Notes under the pieces: generated by a model | The model's input: only the letters and a program-made list of their open reading frames with translations | What the model was told of the DNA's origin: nothing | Database searches by the model: none | Part shown: positions 16,422 through 24,187 of the stretch, in pieces | Position numbering within the stretch: position 1 is the first letter of the stretch | Layout of the letters: the number at the start of each line of letters is the position of its first letter | Origin: Streptomyces sp. NBC_01288 | GTDB lineage: Bacteria > Actinomycetota > Actinomycetes > Streptomycetales > Streptomycetaceae | Direction of reading: 5' to 3' | DNA: 64,000 nt | Assembly (NCBI RefSeq): GCF_035982055.1 | Contig: NZ_CP108427.1 | Span: 4,773,001-4,837,000 of the forward strand | Made by a program: the position numbers and the translations under genes

Positions 16422-16603
16422 CAGGCAGCACGCTCCGACTGCCCAGAGATGAAGTCGTGGAGAGCGGAGGCAGGGATACGCCGACACCTTCCGATGGCGA
16501 CGGAACGCAGACGCCGGGTGCGGATCAGGTCGTAGACCGTGGACCGCCCTACCTTCAAGCGAGCCATGACGTCGACCACGGTCAACAGTTCGTCGTCACG
16601 CAT
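16421..16603 (-). CDS. xis: Excisionase (Xis), MerR-like HTH
   Basis: 60 aa: the compact winged-helix LLTVVDVMARLKVGRSTVYDLIRTRRLRSVAIGR is the standard excisionase/DNA-binding HTH_17 fold, followed by RRIPASALHDFISGQ. It bends DNA at attL and attR to direct Int to excision. ATG at 16603 has GGAGA a few bases upstream and lies inside the 3' end of rep (8-bp overlap). Its stop overlaps the int start, so rep-xis-int form one leftward operon, as in pSAM2. Confidence 0.93.
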   Translation of the reverse strand: MRDDELLTVVDVMARLKVGRSTVYDLIRTRRLRSVAIGRCRRIPASALHDFISGQSERAA

Positions 16604-17900
16604 GTGTTGGTTCTCCTTCCGTGCCGGGGGCGGGTTCGAGGGATTCGGCGAGCCAGGCTTCGCCACGGGAAAGGCCCGTTCCAGCGAAGACCCAGTGCGA
16701 GAGCACGAGAGTCGAGTCCGGATCGGTGTCGATGACCGGAGCGACTTGGGCACGACGCCATTCAGCGCGAGCACCTCGAAGTGCGCCGAGGGTGGTCGAG
16801 TAGCGGCGGGACTTGGTGGAGAAATGGCCGCGGAATCCGAGCATGTGCGCCCAGGCCCGAAGGCGGAGCTCGGCGAGTTCGGGGCGTGCCCCGAGGGTCC
16901 AGGCGACGCGGATCATGCGTCGGGCGTGGTCCGTGATGCGCGCTTGGGCCAGTTCAGCGAGGAACTTGAGAGGTCGGTCGAGGGTGCCTGTCGCCGTCTC
17001 AGCACCTTTGGTGGCGTACTTGGCGATGTACGCGGCTACAGCTCGTTCGGTGAGTTCCTGGCCGTTGTCGAAGTCGGCGGATTGGATCGTACGGACGTCG
17101 AGTTGGCGGCCGAAGACGAAGGTATGCGTCCGGCCGTCGATCTCTGGGCCGTTGATGCGGGCGGCGGTCGCTGCGGCCTCGATGGCGTCCGTCAGAAGCT
17201 CTGCCGTCGCCCAGGCCGGCGGTGAGGTATCGCCCCCTTCTGGGCCGTCGATGCGGATGACCGCGTGGAAGTGAACGGCACCGCGCTTTTGGTACTCGGC
17301 GACCTTCGCGAACGAGATGCGCGCATGGTCACGGAAGGTTCGTTGAGTGAGGCCAGCCCGCTTGGCGATCTCCCGGCGGAGGTAGATGGAGAAGCGTCGC
17401 CAGAGGGCTCCTGCATGGGCGTTCCAGAGCACGGCCGCTTCGTAGTCGTACGTGTCCGGGTTCAGGGGCGTGCTCAGCGTGCTGTCGTCCTCGGCGTGCC
17501 GGGCACCGCAGCGGCAAGGGCGCCCGCTGGACGGGCGGTTGTGGACCGGGCCGAAGCCGGGGGCGGTGAAGGTGGCGAAGACGCGCGGGTGTGTGGCGAC
17601 CTGGTCCGAGGTGCCTTTGCCGCCTCGTAGACCGGCAGTGATCAGGTGGTACGTGTCGCGGCGGTAGGTCTCGGCGCAGGCCGAACAGCGAGTCGCACGG
17701 CGGTTGTTGCAGCGGACGAGGAGTTGGCCGGCGGGGAGGGCAGTCGAGTCGAGGTGGTGCAGGGTTCGGCCGATCTCGCCGGTTGCCGTGTCGACCGCGT
17801 ATTCGGTGCGGTGGCCGTCGAGACGTATGGGGCGGGTGCAGCCGCCCAGTCCGGAGAGTTGCCTGGCCAGCTCGGGCATGGTGCCCAGGGAGGCCAGCAT
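16596..17900 (-). CDS. repSA: Rolling-circle replication initiator (RepSA-like)
   Basis: 434 aa from the first ATG. An N-terminal zinc-like region has CNNRRATRCSAC and RPCRCGARH. The HUH motif is AVHFHAVIRIDG (His210, His212), and the catalytic tyrosine region is VAAYIAKYATKGAE (Tyr291/Tyr295). This is the RepSA group that makes pSAM2-type elements replicate by rolling circle. No ATG/GTG/TTG lies at the good SD (AGGAAG, about 17947-17952); in-frame codons there are ATC ATC ACC, so translation may begin upstream of 17900 at an ATC. It overlaps xis by 8 bp. Confidence 0.92.
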   Translation of the reverse strand: MLASLGTMPELARQLSGLGGCTRPIRLDGHRTEYAVDTATGEIGRTLHHLDSTALPAGQLLVRCNNRRATRCSACAETYRRDTYHLITAGLRGGKGTSDQVATHPRVFATFTAPGFGPVHNRPSSGRPCRCGARHAEDDSTLSTPLNPDTYDYEAAVLWNAHAGALWRRFSIYLRREIAKRAGLTQRTFRDHARISFAKVAEYQKRGAVHFHAVIRIDGPEGGDTSPPAWATAELLTDAIEAAATAARINGPEIDGRTHTFVFGRQLDVRTIQSADFDNGQELTERAVAAYIAKYATKGAETATGTLDRPLKFLAELAQARITDHARRMIRVAWTLGARPELAELRLRAWAHMLGFRGHFSTKSRRYSTTLGALRGARAEWRRAQVAPVIDTDPDSTLVLSHWVFAGTGLSRGEAWLAESLEPAPGTEGEPTHA

Positions 17901-18030
17901 GGAGAGTTCCGCCAGCGGGGGCGGAGTCTGCCGGGTGATGATGGGTCTTCCTTTCGGCTGTTTCTGCGGTTGGGAGGGACGGCCCCGGGGCGGCGGGATG
18001 CTTGGCGGCGTTTGCCGCCCCGGCGGCCGG

Positions 18031-18273
18031 TCAACGCCTATTGGTGCCGTTGAGGAGCGAGCGCAGGACTACCGCAGCGATGGCCACCGACACGGCTGTG
18101 ATGGCAACGGCCGCCAGGAGCGCGGTGAGGACGACCCCGCCGACGAGGACGACGGTGACCGGCACCGCGTAGGGGCTAAGCGAGCGACCGGCGGTGATGG
18201 TCGGGACGTGCGGCTGGTGGTGGGTGAGGGTCGGCGGCGGGGTGGGAACGTCGGGCAGCTTGGGGCGGAACAT
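18031..18273 (-). CDS. SpdD-like spread protein
   Basis: 80 aa: a proline-rich N-terminus starting MFRPKLPDVPTPPPTLTHHQ, then two adjoining hydrophobic stretches VPVTVVLVGGVVLTALLAAVA and VSVAIAAVVLRSLL. MFRPK(L/M)P with a Pro-rich arm and hydrophobic C-terminus is typical of the SpdD proteins of pSAM2-like elements, which assist plasmid spread through mycelium. SD AAAGGAGC precedes ATG 18273. It lies just upstream of rep. Confidence 0.8.
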   Translation of the reverse strand: MFRPKLPDVPTPPPTLTHHQPHVPTITAGRSLSPYAVPVTVVLVGGVVLTALLAAVAITAVSVAIAAVVLRSLLNGTNRR

Positions 18274-18286
18274 GGCGGAGCTCCTT

Positions 18287-18481
18287 TCAGCGATCGGTGC
18301 CGTTGACGACGCCGACCCCGGAACGGGTGCCGGACTCGATGGCGGGGGCGAGGAATGTGTGAGAGAGCCAGAAGCCGAACAGCGCGATCACGACGGCGAC
18401 CCACATGCGGACGCCGAGGAACTTGATCGCGGCCCAGGCGATGACGCCCAGGACGAAGACGAGCGGCAGTGAGACGGTCAC
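18287..18481 (-). CDS. Small membrane protein of the transfer/spread operon
   Basis: 64 aa, start GTG at 18481 preceded by AGGAGC. Two hydrophobic segments, VSLPLVFVLGVIAWAAIKFLGV and MWVAVVIALFGFWLSHTFLA, are followed by a short polar tail. Similar tiny membrane ORFs sit between spd genes in AICEs; function unknown. It lies 13 bp before spdD and 9 bp after the gene at 18491. Confidence 0.75.
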   Translation of the reverse strand: MTVSLPLVFVLGVIAWAAIKFLGVRMWVAVVIALFGFWLSHTFLAPAIESGTRSGVGVVNGTDR

Positions 18482-18490
18482 GAGAGCTCC

Positions 18491-18682
18491 TCAGCGGACG
18501 CGGCAGCGGTGGGTGCGGGCAGCGAGTTCGGCGGCGGCGCGGCTGTCGTAGTCGGCGGAGGCACCACAACGCGGGGCGGTGCAGGCGGCGATGTGCTTCT
18601 CGCGGCCACGGTCGTCGTTGTACGTGGCGACCTGGACGGGGCCGATGCGTACGACGCGGCGGAAACGGCGGTTGGCAGGCAT
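18491..18682 (-). CDS. Mobile-element transfer protein (small, Cys/His)
   Basis: 63 aa. MPANRRFRRVVRIGPVQVAT is followed by C-x4-C (CTAPRC) and a C-terminal H-x-C (RTHRCRVR), which could bind zinc. NCBI-type annotations call this family 'mobile element transfer protein' in AICEs. Its ATG at 18682 overlaps the stop of the next upstream gene (TGATG). Biochemical function unknown. Confidence 0.75.
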   Translation of the reverse strand: MPANRRFRRVVRIGPVQVATYNDDRGREKHIAACTAPRCGASADYDSRAAAELAARTHRCRVR

Positions 18683-18873
18683 CAGGGCAACTCCTTGTCG
18701 GTCTCGCCGGTGAAGTCGGTGACGTGGTCGGCCAGCCAGCGCAAGATCTCGTCGCCTTCGTAGGTGTCGGCGGCGAGGATCACCGGTTCGGCGATCAGCA
18801 CGGCTTCGGTGAGGCGGTTCTGTCGGGTCAGCTCGGCGGCACGCTTGAGCGCGCGGAGCGTGGACGGCTGCAC
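18682..18873 (-). CDS. Small helical AICE protein
   Basis: 63 aa starting at GTG 18873 (VQPSTLRALKRAAELTRQNR), preceded by an excellent SD (GGAGGACT). Predicted as three amphipathic helices with an acidic C-terminus (DHVTDFTGETDKELP). Commonly seen between the DUF2637 protein and the transfer protein genes of AICEs; function unknown. It is coupled to the following gene by a 1-bp overlap. Confidence 0.7.
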   Translation of the reverse strand: MQPSTLRALKRAAELTRQNRLTEAVLIAEPVILAADTYEGDEILRWLADHVTDFTGETDKELP

Positions 18874-18892
18874 GGTGGAAAGTCCTCCGGGG

Positions 18893-19522
18893 TCAGGTGA
18901 GTTTGGTGGCGATGGCTTCGGCGAGCGGAAGCGGGACACCGAGCCGGGTGCGAAGGGTCGGGGTGTCGATGTCCGTCCCGGTCCGTGTCCGGTGTTCGTC
19001 GGCGACCTTGCGGGCGAGGGCGACGAGGGCGGGCGGGACAGGGGCGGCGGTGGGCTGCGCGGCGGGCTGTGGCTCAGCAGCGGGCAGTTCAGGGGCAGTT
19101 GGCGTGAGGGGCGGCACGGGTGCCTCGCCCTGGTTCGGCACCGCCACCTCGTCGCCGTCCTGGGTGCCGTGGGCGAGAAGCGTTCCGCCGAGGAAGGCGA
19201 CAGCCGGCCAGCCCGCGACGAGGATGCGAAGCCAGGCAGGGACGTTCCCAAGGTCGAGCAGGCCGGCTGTGGCGACATTGGCCCCGAGCGACGTAGTCAG
19301 AGCAACGGTGAACCAGCACCAGCCAGAGGCTTTCGCCGCACCGGAGCGCAGGCGCCGCCAGGCAGCGACGAGCAGCAGATCAACGCTGATCGGATAGGCC
19401 CAGGCCTTCCACCCCGCCTGTCCGGCCGCCGCAGCGAGGTCGTGCAGATGGGCGAAGGACAGGGCTGCGGCGATGGCCGCTTGGACCAGGACCGGGTCCA
19501 GCCGCATGCGGTGAGCGCTCAT
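18893..19522 (-). CDS. DUF2637 transfer/spread membrane protein (SpdB-like)
   Basis: 209 aa. The N-terminal half has about four membrane helices: VLVQAAIAAALSFAHLHDLA, GWKAWAYPISVDLLLVAA, WCWFTVALTTSLGANVATAG and WLRILVAGWPAVAFLGGTLL. 'SFAHLHDLA' and 'PISVDLLL' are hallmarks of DUF2637. The soluble C-terminus (after residue 130) is Pro/Ala-rich and ends in an HTH-like segment (RTRLGVPLPLAEAIATKL). These proteins act with the FtsK-like TraB/TraSA translocase in intramycelial spread. The gene starts 3 bp after the traSA stop. Confidence 0.85.
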   Translation of the reverse strand: MSAHRMRLDPVLVQAAIAAALSFAHLHDLAAAAGQAGWKAWAYPISVDLLLVAAWRRLRSGAAKASGWCWFTVALTTSLGANVATAGLLDLGNVPAWLRILVAGWPAVAFLGGTLLAHGTQDGDEVAVPNQGEAPVPPLTPTAPELPAAEPQPAAQPTAAPVPPALVALARKVADEHRTRTGTDIDTPTLRTRLGVPLPLAEAIATKLT

Positions 19523-19525
19523 CGC

Positions 19526-20911
19526 TCAGTCCCCCGCTGTCTCGGAGGTCAGGCGCACGGCGGGTGCTGCTTTGGGGGTGTTGAGGAGTACGGGCGAGAC
19601 GTACGGCTGGAAGGGCTTGAGCGCCGGTACGTCCGGCGCGAGGTGGGCCGCGTCACGGCAGGTGGCCGCAGCGTCGGTGAGTGACAGGTGGGGAGTGCGG
19701 ATGCGGGACCAGCCGCCGGAGGTGTCGCCTGCCACGGCCAGGCCCGGCATCTCGGCGGCGATGGCGCAGGAGGCGTAGACCGCCTCGGTGGCGATGTCTC
19801 CGAGCGCCATCTTGGCGGAGGCCTCGTCGTTGACTCGGTGACAGACGCGGCCGGTGAGCTGGGCCCGCAACATGGTGGCGCCCTTGCCGAGTTCGGCGCC
19901 GAAGCGCTGCCCGCAGACCTCCAGGTAGATGCCGGCCGCACGACCGAGCTGGGCGAGCCGAATGAGATGAGTGACCATCTCGTCCCGCCGTTCCTCGTCC
20001 TTGCGGGTCGCGACGAGGAAGAGTTCGGCCACCTCGTCGACGAAAAGGACGATGGGCACCGGGCGTTCGCTCTTCGGCAGACCCCAGATGTCTGAAGTGA
20101 TCTCCTCGTCGGGGGTGTTGGGTGCGATCCCCTGCCGGGCCTTGATCAGGTCGTAGCGGTCCTCCATTTCCTTGATCAGGACGGGCAGCAGCTCGGAAGC
20201 CTCGTCAGGGTCGGTCGCCAGCGCGGCGAAACGAGAGGCGAAGGGCGCCAGCTCGACGCCCCGCTTGCAGTCGATGCCGACCAGAGCGACGGGCTGTTGA
20301 GCGAGCCCGACGATCAGGTTGCGCAGGTACATGGACTTGCCTGACAGCGTTGCGCCGAGGACGAGTTCATGCGGTACGGCGCGGTAGTCCCGTAAGAACG
20401 CCGTGGCGTCCTCTCGAAGCGCTACCGGCACCTTGAGCAACCCGCCGTCCATTCGGCGAGGCATCCGGACCTTGCGCAGGACGTCGAAGCCGATGAGCCG
20501 GAGTTCGACGACACCGGGCTTGACGTCCTTGACGTACACGGCGTGCACGCCCCAGGCATGGCGGAGTCGTTCCGCCGAGGCAGCGACGTCGGCGGGTTCC
20601 TGGCCCGGTGCGAGCCGGAGCCGGACGCGCAGGCCGGTCGTGGTGGGCCGGATGATGCCCCGGCGGGGCGGCACTGGACGAATTTCCCGGCGAGTGGTCG
20701 CCCTGATGGCCAGCATCCGCAACCGGGACGGCTCGACGGTCAGACCGCAGGCGTCCATGGTCGAGGAGTACGAGGCCAACAGTCGGGCCACCGAGACCGG
20801 AAGCCCGACCGTGGACCAGTACGCCGCCGGGTTGGCGTGCCGGGCGTAGGCCGCGCCGCCTATCGCAGCAAGCGGCCCGCCCAACTCGGCGAAGGTGATC
20901 AGGTCCGTCAC
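19526..20911 (-). CDS. traSA: FtsK/SpoIIIE-like DNA translocase TraSA
   Basis: 461 aa from GTG 20911. There is an N-terminal membrane-proximal part, then a RecA-like motor with Walker A GATLSGKS (186-193) and Walker B VLFVDE (288-293). The C-terminal CHRVNDEASAKMALGDI segment is the conserved FtsK-type arginine-finger region. This is the single protein that moves double-stranded DNA between hyphae in AICE conjugation. An upstream in-frame extension overlaps the SCO3933-like gene and is not conserved. It follows that gene by 5 bp. Confidence 0.93.
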   Translation of the reverse strand: MTDLITFAELGGPLAAIGGAAYARHANPAAYWSTVGLPVSVARLLASYSSTMDACGLTVEPSRLRMLAIRATTRREIRPVPPRRGIIRPTTTGLRVRLRLAPGQEPADVAASAERLRHAWGVHAVYVKDVKPGVVELRLIGFDVLRKVRMPRRMDGGLLKVPVALREDATAFLRDYRAVPHELVLGATLSGKSMYLRNLIVGLAQQPVALVGIDCKRGVELAPFASRFAALATDPDEASELLPVLIKEMEDRYDLIKARQGIAPNTPDEEITSDIWGLPKSERPVPIVLFVDEVAELFLVATRKDEERRDEMVTHLIRLAQLGRAAGIYLEVCGQRFGAELGKGATMLRAQLTGRVCHRVNDEASAKMALGDIATEAVYASCAIAAEMPGLAVAGDTSGGWSRIRTPHLSLTDAAATCRDAAHLAPDVPALKPFQPYVSPVLLNTPKAAPAVRLTSETAGD

Positions 20912-20916
20912 GGCGA

Positions 20917-21273
20917 TCAACCCGCCTGAGCGACCGGGACCGGGAAGGCACCCGGCGCGATCGCGGTCGCTCGGTACGCGATGCCGTGCCGCTGCTGGCC
21001 GTTGAACACGCTCTCCCACGGCCGGGCGATGAGCCCCGGCAGGGACACCGGAGCGCCAACGGTCAGGCCCTCCGTAACGCCGCTTTCAGGGATGGTGACC
21101 TGGACGATCGACGAGTCGCCCTCGTCGATGTAGACGACGCCCACGGTCATCAGCGCCTCACCGCTCACGGCGTCCTTGGCGATCTCACCGGTCTGTCGGT
21201 CGCGCACCTTCGGTGCCGGCGCTTCGGTGAGCAGGATCGTGGCGGACGAGGCGTCAACTCGGATTACACGCAC
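20917..21273 (-). CDS. SCO3933-family regulatory protein
   Basis: 118 aa starting GTG (VRVIRVDASSATILLTEAPA) with SD AAGGAGAA. A beta-rich small domain: PKVRDRQTGEIAKDAVSGEALMTVGVVYIDE, then VQVTIPESGVTEGLTVGAPVSLPGLIARPWE. This is the family placed just before tra in many AICEs and named SCO3933-like. OB-like or SH3-like fold is guessed. It heads the leftward transfer operon and sits directly downstream of the paired operators at 21315-21364. Confidence 0.82.
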   Translation of the reverse strand: MRVIRVDASSATILLTEAPAPKVRDRQTGEIAKDAVSGEALMTVGVVYIDEGDSSIVQVTIPESGVTEGLTVGAPVSLPGLIARPWESVFNGQQRHGIAYRATAIAPGAFPVPVAQAG

Positions 21274-21314
21274 AGAGAGTTCTCCTTCTGAGATCGACAA
21301 CCCATCACCTGACA

Positions 21315-21364
21315 GGTTGACTTAGCAAGTTCGAAGTTAGAGTTGCCGGGTTGACTTGTCAAGT
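21315..21364. promoter_or_regulatory. Two GntR-type operators in the transfer-operon promoter
   Basis: GGTTGACTTAGCAAGT (21315-21330) and GGTTGACTTGTCAAGT (21349-21364) differ at two positions. Each holds an inverted ACTT...AAGT core; starts are 34 bp apart. A related GGTTGACTTG copy lies before the GntR gene (22651-22674). They likely control traSA leftward and the 21427 gene rightward. Confidence 0.65.
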
Positions 21365-21426
21365 GGCTTCACGAGCAGTCTTCAGCGACCCGGCGAGCAC
21401 AAGTGATCCCCGAGGCGCACGATGGA

Positions 21427-21888
21427 ATGAGCAACGCCCAGAAGGGCCGGATCATGAGCAGGTTGCATCACGCCGGGCACCCCAAGGCCTCGCCAGAACA
21501 GTCCTGGGGCCCACGAAATCCCGAGGCGCCAGCGCCTCCGTCGCAGTCCTGGCCGGGACAGCCTCAAGGCGTACCGCCTGGCCAACCTCCCTACCAGAGG
21601 CAGGCAGCACCTCTCCCCCGCAAGCGACATCGCGTCTTCTTCTGGGTCTTCCTGTCAGTCCAGATCCTGTTCCTGATCTGGGTGATCACCGGAGCTGCGA
21701 GCGGCAGCGGCACCCCGGATTCATGTCAGGGGATGACCGGCGACGCGCTGAAGACTTGCAACGACGCCGGCAACGTCGGCACCGCGATCGGCGTGGGCCT
21801 GATCATCGGGCTGTGGGCGGCGGCAGACGTCATCCTGGGAATTACGTACATGGTCTACCGCCTGGCCAGCCGTCAGCCACGCACATGA
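21427..21888 (+). CDS. Two-helix membrane protein with proline/glutamine-rich N-terminus
   Basis: 153 aa. A ~70-residue Gln/Pro/Gly-rich cytoplasmic leader (WPGQPQGVPPGQPPYQRQ) precedes helix 1 (VFFWVFLSVQILFLIWVITGA). A short exterior loop with two Cys (DSCQGMTGDALKTCNDAGN) leads to helix 2 (GVGLIIGLWAAADVILGITY). The loop cysteines could form a disulfide. The family is common in actinobacteria but uncharacterised. It is the only rightward gene in this part of the backbone and shares the operator region with the transfer operon. The ATG at 21427 is favoured by MSNAQK; another Met lies ten residues on. Confidence 0.7.
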   Translation: MSNAQKGRIMSRLHHAGHPKASPEQSWGPRNPEAPAPPSQSWPGQPQGVPPGQPPYQRQAAPLPRKRHRVFFWVFLSVQILFLIWVITGAASGSGTPDSCQGMTGDALKTCNDAGNVGTAIGVGLIIGLWAAADVILGITYMVYRLASRQPRT

Positions 21889-21901
21889 GCCAGAGAATTC
21901 G

Positions 21902-22630
21902 TCAGCTCAACCGGTAGGTGTCTTCGAGTTCCTGCCCATCAGCAGGAAGCAGCACGTCAGAGACCTGCAACGCCTGGCCCGACGCATCGCGCGCGATGAC
22001 GAGGACGCTGAGTACAGGGACGCCATCGGGCAGACCAAGTAGCTGAGCCTCTCCAGTGTCCGGCAGTCGAGCCGAGACACGTTCCGTCACATGGTCGAAC
22101 CGAACCTTCTTCCGCGCCTCCAGGTGCGCACGGGTACCACCACTCAGGGGGGCGGCACTCTCCAGCTCAGTGCCCTCGATCAGGCCCGCGGGGAAGTACG
22201 ACGAGACCAGCTCGACGGGTTCGCCGTCTTCTTCGACCAGGAAACGGCGCATGAGGACCTTGGCGCGCTTCGGCAGCCCAAGCACGGAGGCGACGCGCGC
22301 CGGAACAGCGACCCGGCCGACCTCAACCAGCCGCCCCGGGACCCGAGACTCATCACGTGTGAGCTCCGCACTCCCCCGGCGATCTTTCTCCTCGACCACC
22401 GCGGGACGACCGCGCACGATCGTGCCGTAGCCCTGCCGGGACTCCAGCCAGCCGTCACGCTTCAGCAGCTCCAGCGCCCGGACGACGGTCGGGCGGGACA
22501 TCCCGAAAGCCTGTACCAGTTGGTTTTCGCTGGGCACGCGGGTTCCGGGGGCGTATGTGCCGTCCTCGATGCGACCCTGAAGGGTCTGAGCGAGGCGAAC
22601 GTACTTCGGTGCCTCCACGTCATACGCCAT
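21902..22630 (-). CDS. GntR/HutC-family repressor (TraR/KorSA-like)
   Basis: 242 aa. The N-terminal winged helix is PKYVRLAQTLQGRIEDGTYAPGTRVPSENQLVQAFGMSR (shown here as consecutive parts: PKYVRLAQTLQG, then TYAPGTRVPSENQL, then FGMSRPTVVRALELL). The C-terminal UTRA effector domain includes LMRRFLVEEDGEPVELVSSYFP read in pieces VLMRRFLVEE and PVELVSSYF. In pSAM2 the homologous KorSA represses its own promoter and replication/transfer genes. An operator-like GGTTGACTTG lies 21 bp upstream, and two better copies lie at the transfer promoter. ATG at 22630; TTG one codon upstream is possible. Confidence 0.9.
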   Translation of the reverse strand: MAYDVEAPKYVRLAQTLQGRIEDGTYAPGTRVPSENQLVQAFGMSRPTVVRALELLKRDGWLESRQGYGTIVRGRPAVVEEKDRRGSAELTRDESRVPGRLVEVGRVAVPARVASVLGLPKRAKVLMRRFLVEEDGEPVELVSSYFPAGLIEGTELESAAPLSGGTRAHLEARKKVRFDHVTERVSARLPDTGEAQLLGLPDGVPVLSVLVIARDASGQALQVSDVLLPADGQELEDTYRLS

Positions 22631-22650
22631 CAACGCCGCCGCCTGTCGAG

Positions 22651-22674
22651 ATTGGCCAAGTCAACCGGTCAACC
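22651..22674. promoter_or_regulatory. Third GntR-type operator, before the GntR gene
   Basis: On the minus strand GGTTGACC is followed directly by GGTTGACTTGGCCAAT. The first ten bases of the second match both operators at 21315 and 21349. Position suits autorepression. Confidence 0.55.
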
Positions 22675-22716
22675 AGACTAGCGGCAGTACCCATGGAAGA
22701 GAACCCAGGCGCCCCT

Positions 22717-23154
22717 TCAGGCCGGCCAGGCATTGGCCACTACGAAGGAGACAACCGTGCCGCCGAAGCGACTGGGCCCGGAGTGCCATGACTCGGCGAT
22801 GGAGTCGACCAGCAGCAGCCCGCGCCCATGCGCATCGTTCGCGTCCGGATGCCGCAACCGCACGTTCGCCGGGAATCCGGGGTTGTGGACCTCGACCCGG
22901 AGCGAGGCCCCGTCCCGGAACCACTCCACCCGCACGACCCACGGTTCGTCAGCCCGCCCGTAGCGGATGGCGTTGGTCACGAGTTCCGAGATCATCAGCA
23001 CGCAGTCCTCGACCGAGCAGGCCGGGTTGTACGGGGCGATGAACTTCCGGAACCAACGTCGGGCCCGGGGGACGGACTCCGGAGTCGGATGCAGGCTCAT
23101 CGCGCCGAGTCGTGGTGAGCCTTCAGAGGGATGGTGGTCGATCGCGTAGGTCAT
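22717..23154 (-). CDS. RsbW-like ATP-binding protein (HATPase_c)
   Basis: 145 aa, a single GHKL ATPase domain: the N box is ISELVTNAIRYG, the G1 box RVEVHNPGFP and the G2 box HGRGLLLVDSIAESW. It ends in the strand GTVVSFVVANAWPA. Such stand-alone proteins are abundant in Streptomyces as anti-sigma/anti-anti-sigma switch kinases or orphan ATPases. No STAS or sigma gene is adjacent. It follows a small zinc-finger-like protein by 6 bp and its operon is preceded by two operators (23354-23394). It is a frequent cargo on AICEs. Confidence 0.88.
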   Translation of the reverse strand: MTYAIDHHPSEGSPRLGAMSLHPTPESVPRARRWFRKFIAPYNPACSVEDCVLMISELVTNAIRYGRADEPWVVRVEWFRDGASLRVEVHNPGFPANVRLRHPDANDAHGRGLLLVDSIAESWHSGPSRFGGTVVSFVVANAWPA

Positions 23155-23160
23155 CCGCGT

Positions 23161-23334
23161 TCACTCCTTGCCGCTGCCGTCGCAGTCGAGGCAGCGCCGC
23201 TTCGATGTGGCACGGATGCGGTCAGCAGCAGCGGCGAGCGCCAGGGAAGTACGCGAACTGACACGCTTCCAGCCACGTCCCCGACATCTCCGGCAAGGTA
23301 AGCGCACTCCCTGGTCCGGCTGCTGACTCGTCAC
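23161..23334 (-). CDS. Small DnaJ-type zinc-finger-like protein
   Basis: 57 aa from GTG 23334 (VTSQQPDQGVRLPCRRCRGR). Two CxxCxGxG-like knuckles, PCRRCRGRGW near the N-terminus and CLDCDGSGKE at the C-terminus, are separated by a ~25-residue basic helix; together they could coordinate one zinc. SD GGAAGGGG precedes the GTG. It forms an operon with the RsbW-like gene. The TTG at 23355 would overlap the operator and is less likely. Function unknown. Confidence 0.7.
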   Translation of the reverse strand: MTSQQPDQGVRLPCRRCRGRGWKRVSSRTSLALAAAADRIRATSKRRCLDCDGSGKE

Positions 23335-23353
23335 CCCGTGCCCCCTTCCGATC

Positions 23354-23394
23354 AAGTGGCCTTAGCCACTTAATGGATAGTGGCATTAGCCACT
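23354..23394. promoter_or_regulatory. Two AGTGGC-N4-GCCACT operators
   Basis: AAGTGGCCTTAGCCACTT (23354-23371) has perfect 7-bp arms. AGTGGCATTAGCCACT (23379-23394) has perfect 6-bp arms. Centres are 24 bp apart. The same half-site recurs upstream of the GntR gene at 24188-24210, pointing to that regulator. Confidence 0.7.
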
Positions 23395-23430
23395 TGCGAT
23401 GCGCAAGCGGTTCAGCAAAGTGACGACCCA

Positions 23431-24171
23431 TCAGGTGAGCGGATACCCCTGCTCGAACGCCCAGCGGTGCGGGGGATAGGTGGCTTCGGCAAACTCCAAC
23501 GGCCGGTCCTGGAGGTCGAAGACGACGTGATGCACGATCAACACGGCGGAGCATGGCTCAAGTTGAAGATCGACGACCTCCTCCTCAGTCGCCGGCCGGG
23601 CACACATGCGGTCCTCCGCGTAACTCCCTTGCCGCCCCGTCGAGTTCTCGACGTACATCAAGGTGCCCTCTTGGATCCGCTCCGGCTCCAGGAGCTTGGG
23701 TGCCCGCTGCCCGACGTCCGGCGCGAACCAGGAGGTCGACAGGGAGAGGGGCCCGTCCTGGTTGTTGGTGACCCGCCGACGATGCACGGCCCGCCGATCC
23801 TTCACGAGACCCAACGCCTCAGCAACGTGGTCCGGCGCATCCAGCCACCCAGCCGACGAGATCACCGCGTACTCACCGGAGGTGTAGATCTTCCCGGTCT
23901 GCCGGGCCCGCCCGTACAACTCCCGCGCCCGGCGGTTCACTTCGAGGCTACGCACGTACGTGCCGGACCCCTGCCGCTTCTCTACGAGCCCCTGATGGCT
24001 CAGCGCTTCCAACGACCGAGCCGCCGTGGGCCGGGACACCTTCCAGCTCACCGCCAACTGCCGCTCCGAAGGAACCTCGTCCCCCGGTCGTAGGTCACCC
24101 CGAAGGATCTGATCACGGATGAAGTGCGCGATCTGGAGATACTTCGGCTGAGCCTCCTCAATCTGAGGCAT
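23431..24171 (-). CDS. Second GntR/HutC-family regulator
   Basis: 246 aa. The winged helix holds PKYLQIAHFIRDQILRGDL, PGDEVPSERQLAVSW and VSRPTAARSLEALSHQGLV; the UTRA domain follows, with VLIVHHVVFDLQDRPLEFAE near the end. It is paralogous in layout to the regulator at 21902 but its operators differ (AGTGGC-N4-GCCACT). Its product probably represses both itself (site at 24188) and the small zinc/ATPase operon (sites at 23354 and 23379), although the effector is unknown. It is divergent from the DUF1152 gene. Confidence 0.9.
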   Translation of the reverse strand: MPQIEEAQPKYLQIAHFIRDQILRGDLRPGDEVPSERQLAVSWKVSRPTAARSLEALSHQGLVEKRQGSGTYVRSLEVNRRARELYGRARQTGKIYTSGEYAVISSAGWLDAPDHVAEALGLVKDRRAVHRRRVTNNQDGPLSLSTSWFAPDVGQRAPKLLEPERIQEGTLMYVENSTGRQGSYAEDRMCARPATEEEVVDLQLEPCSAVLIVHHVVFDLQDRPLEFAEATYPPHRWAFEQGYPLT

Positions 24172-24187
24172 GTCCCCTCCTCGTCCA

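Noticed and set aside
22717..23154. Sensor kinase interpretation of the HATPase protein
   Set aside because: It lacks a dimerisation/phosphoacceptor His domain and membrane segment; the length fits an RsbW-like single domain.
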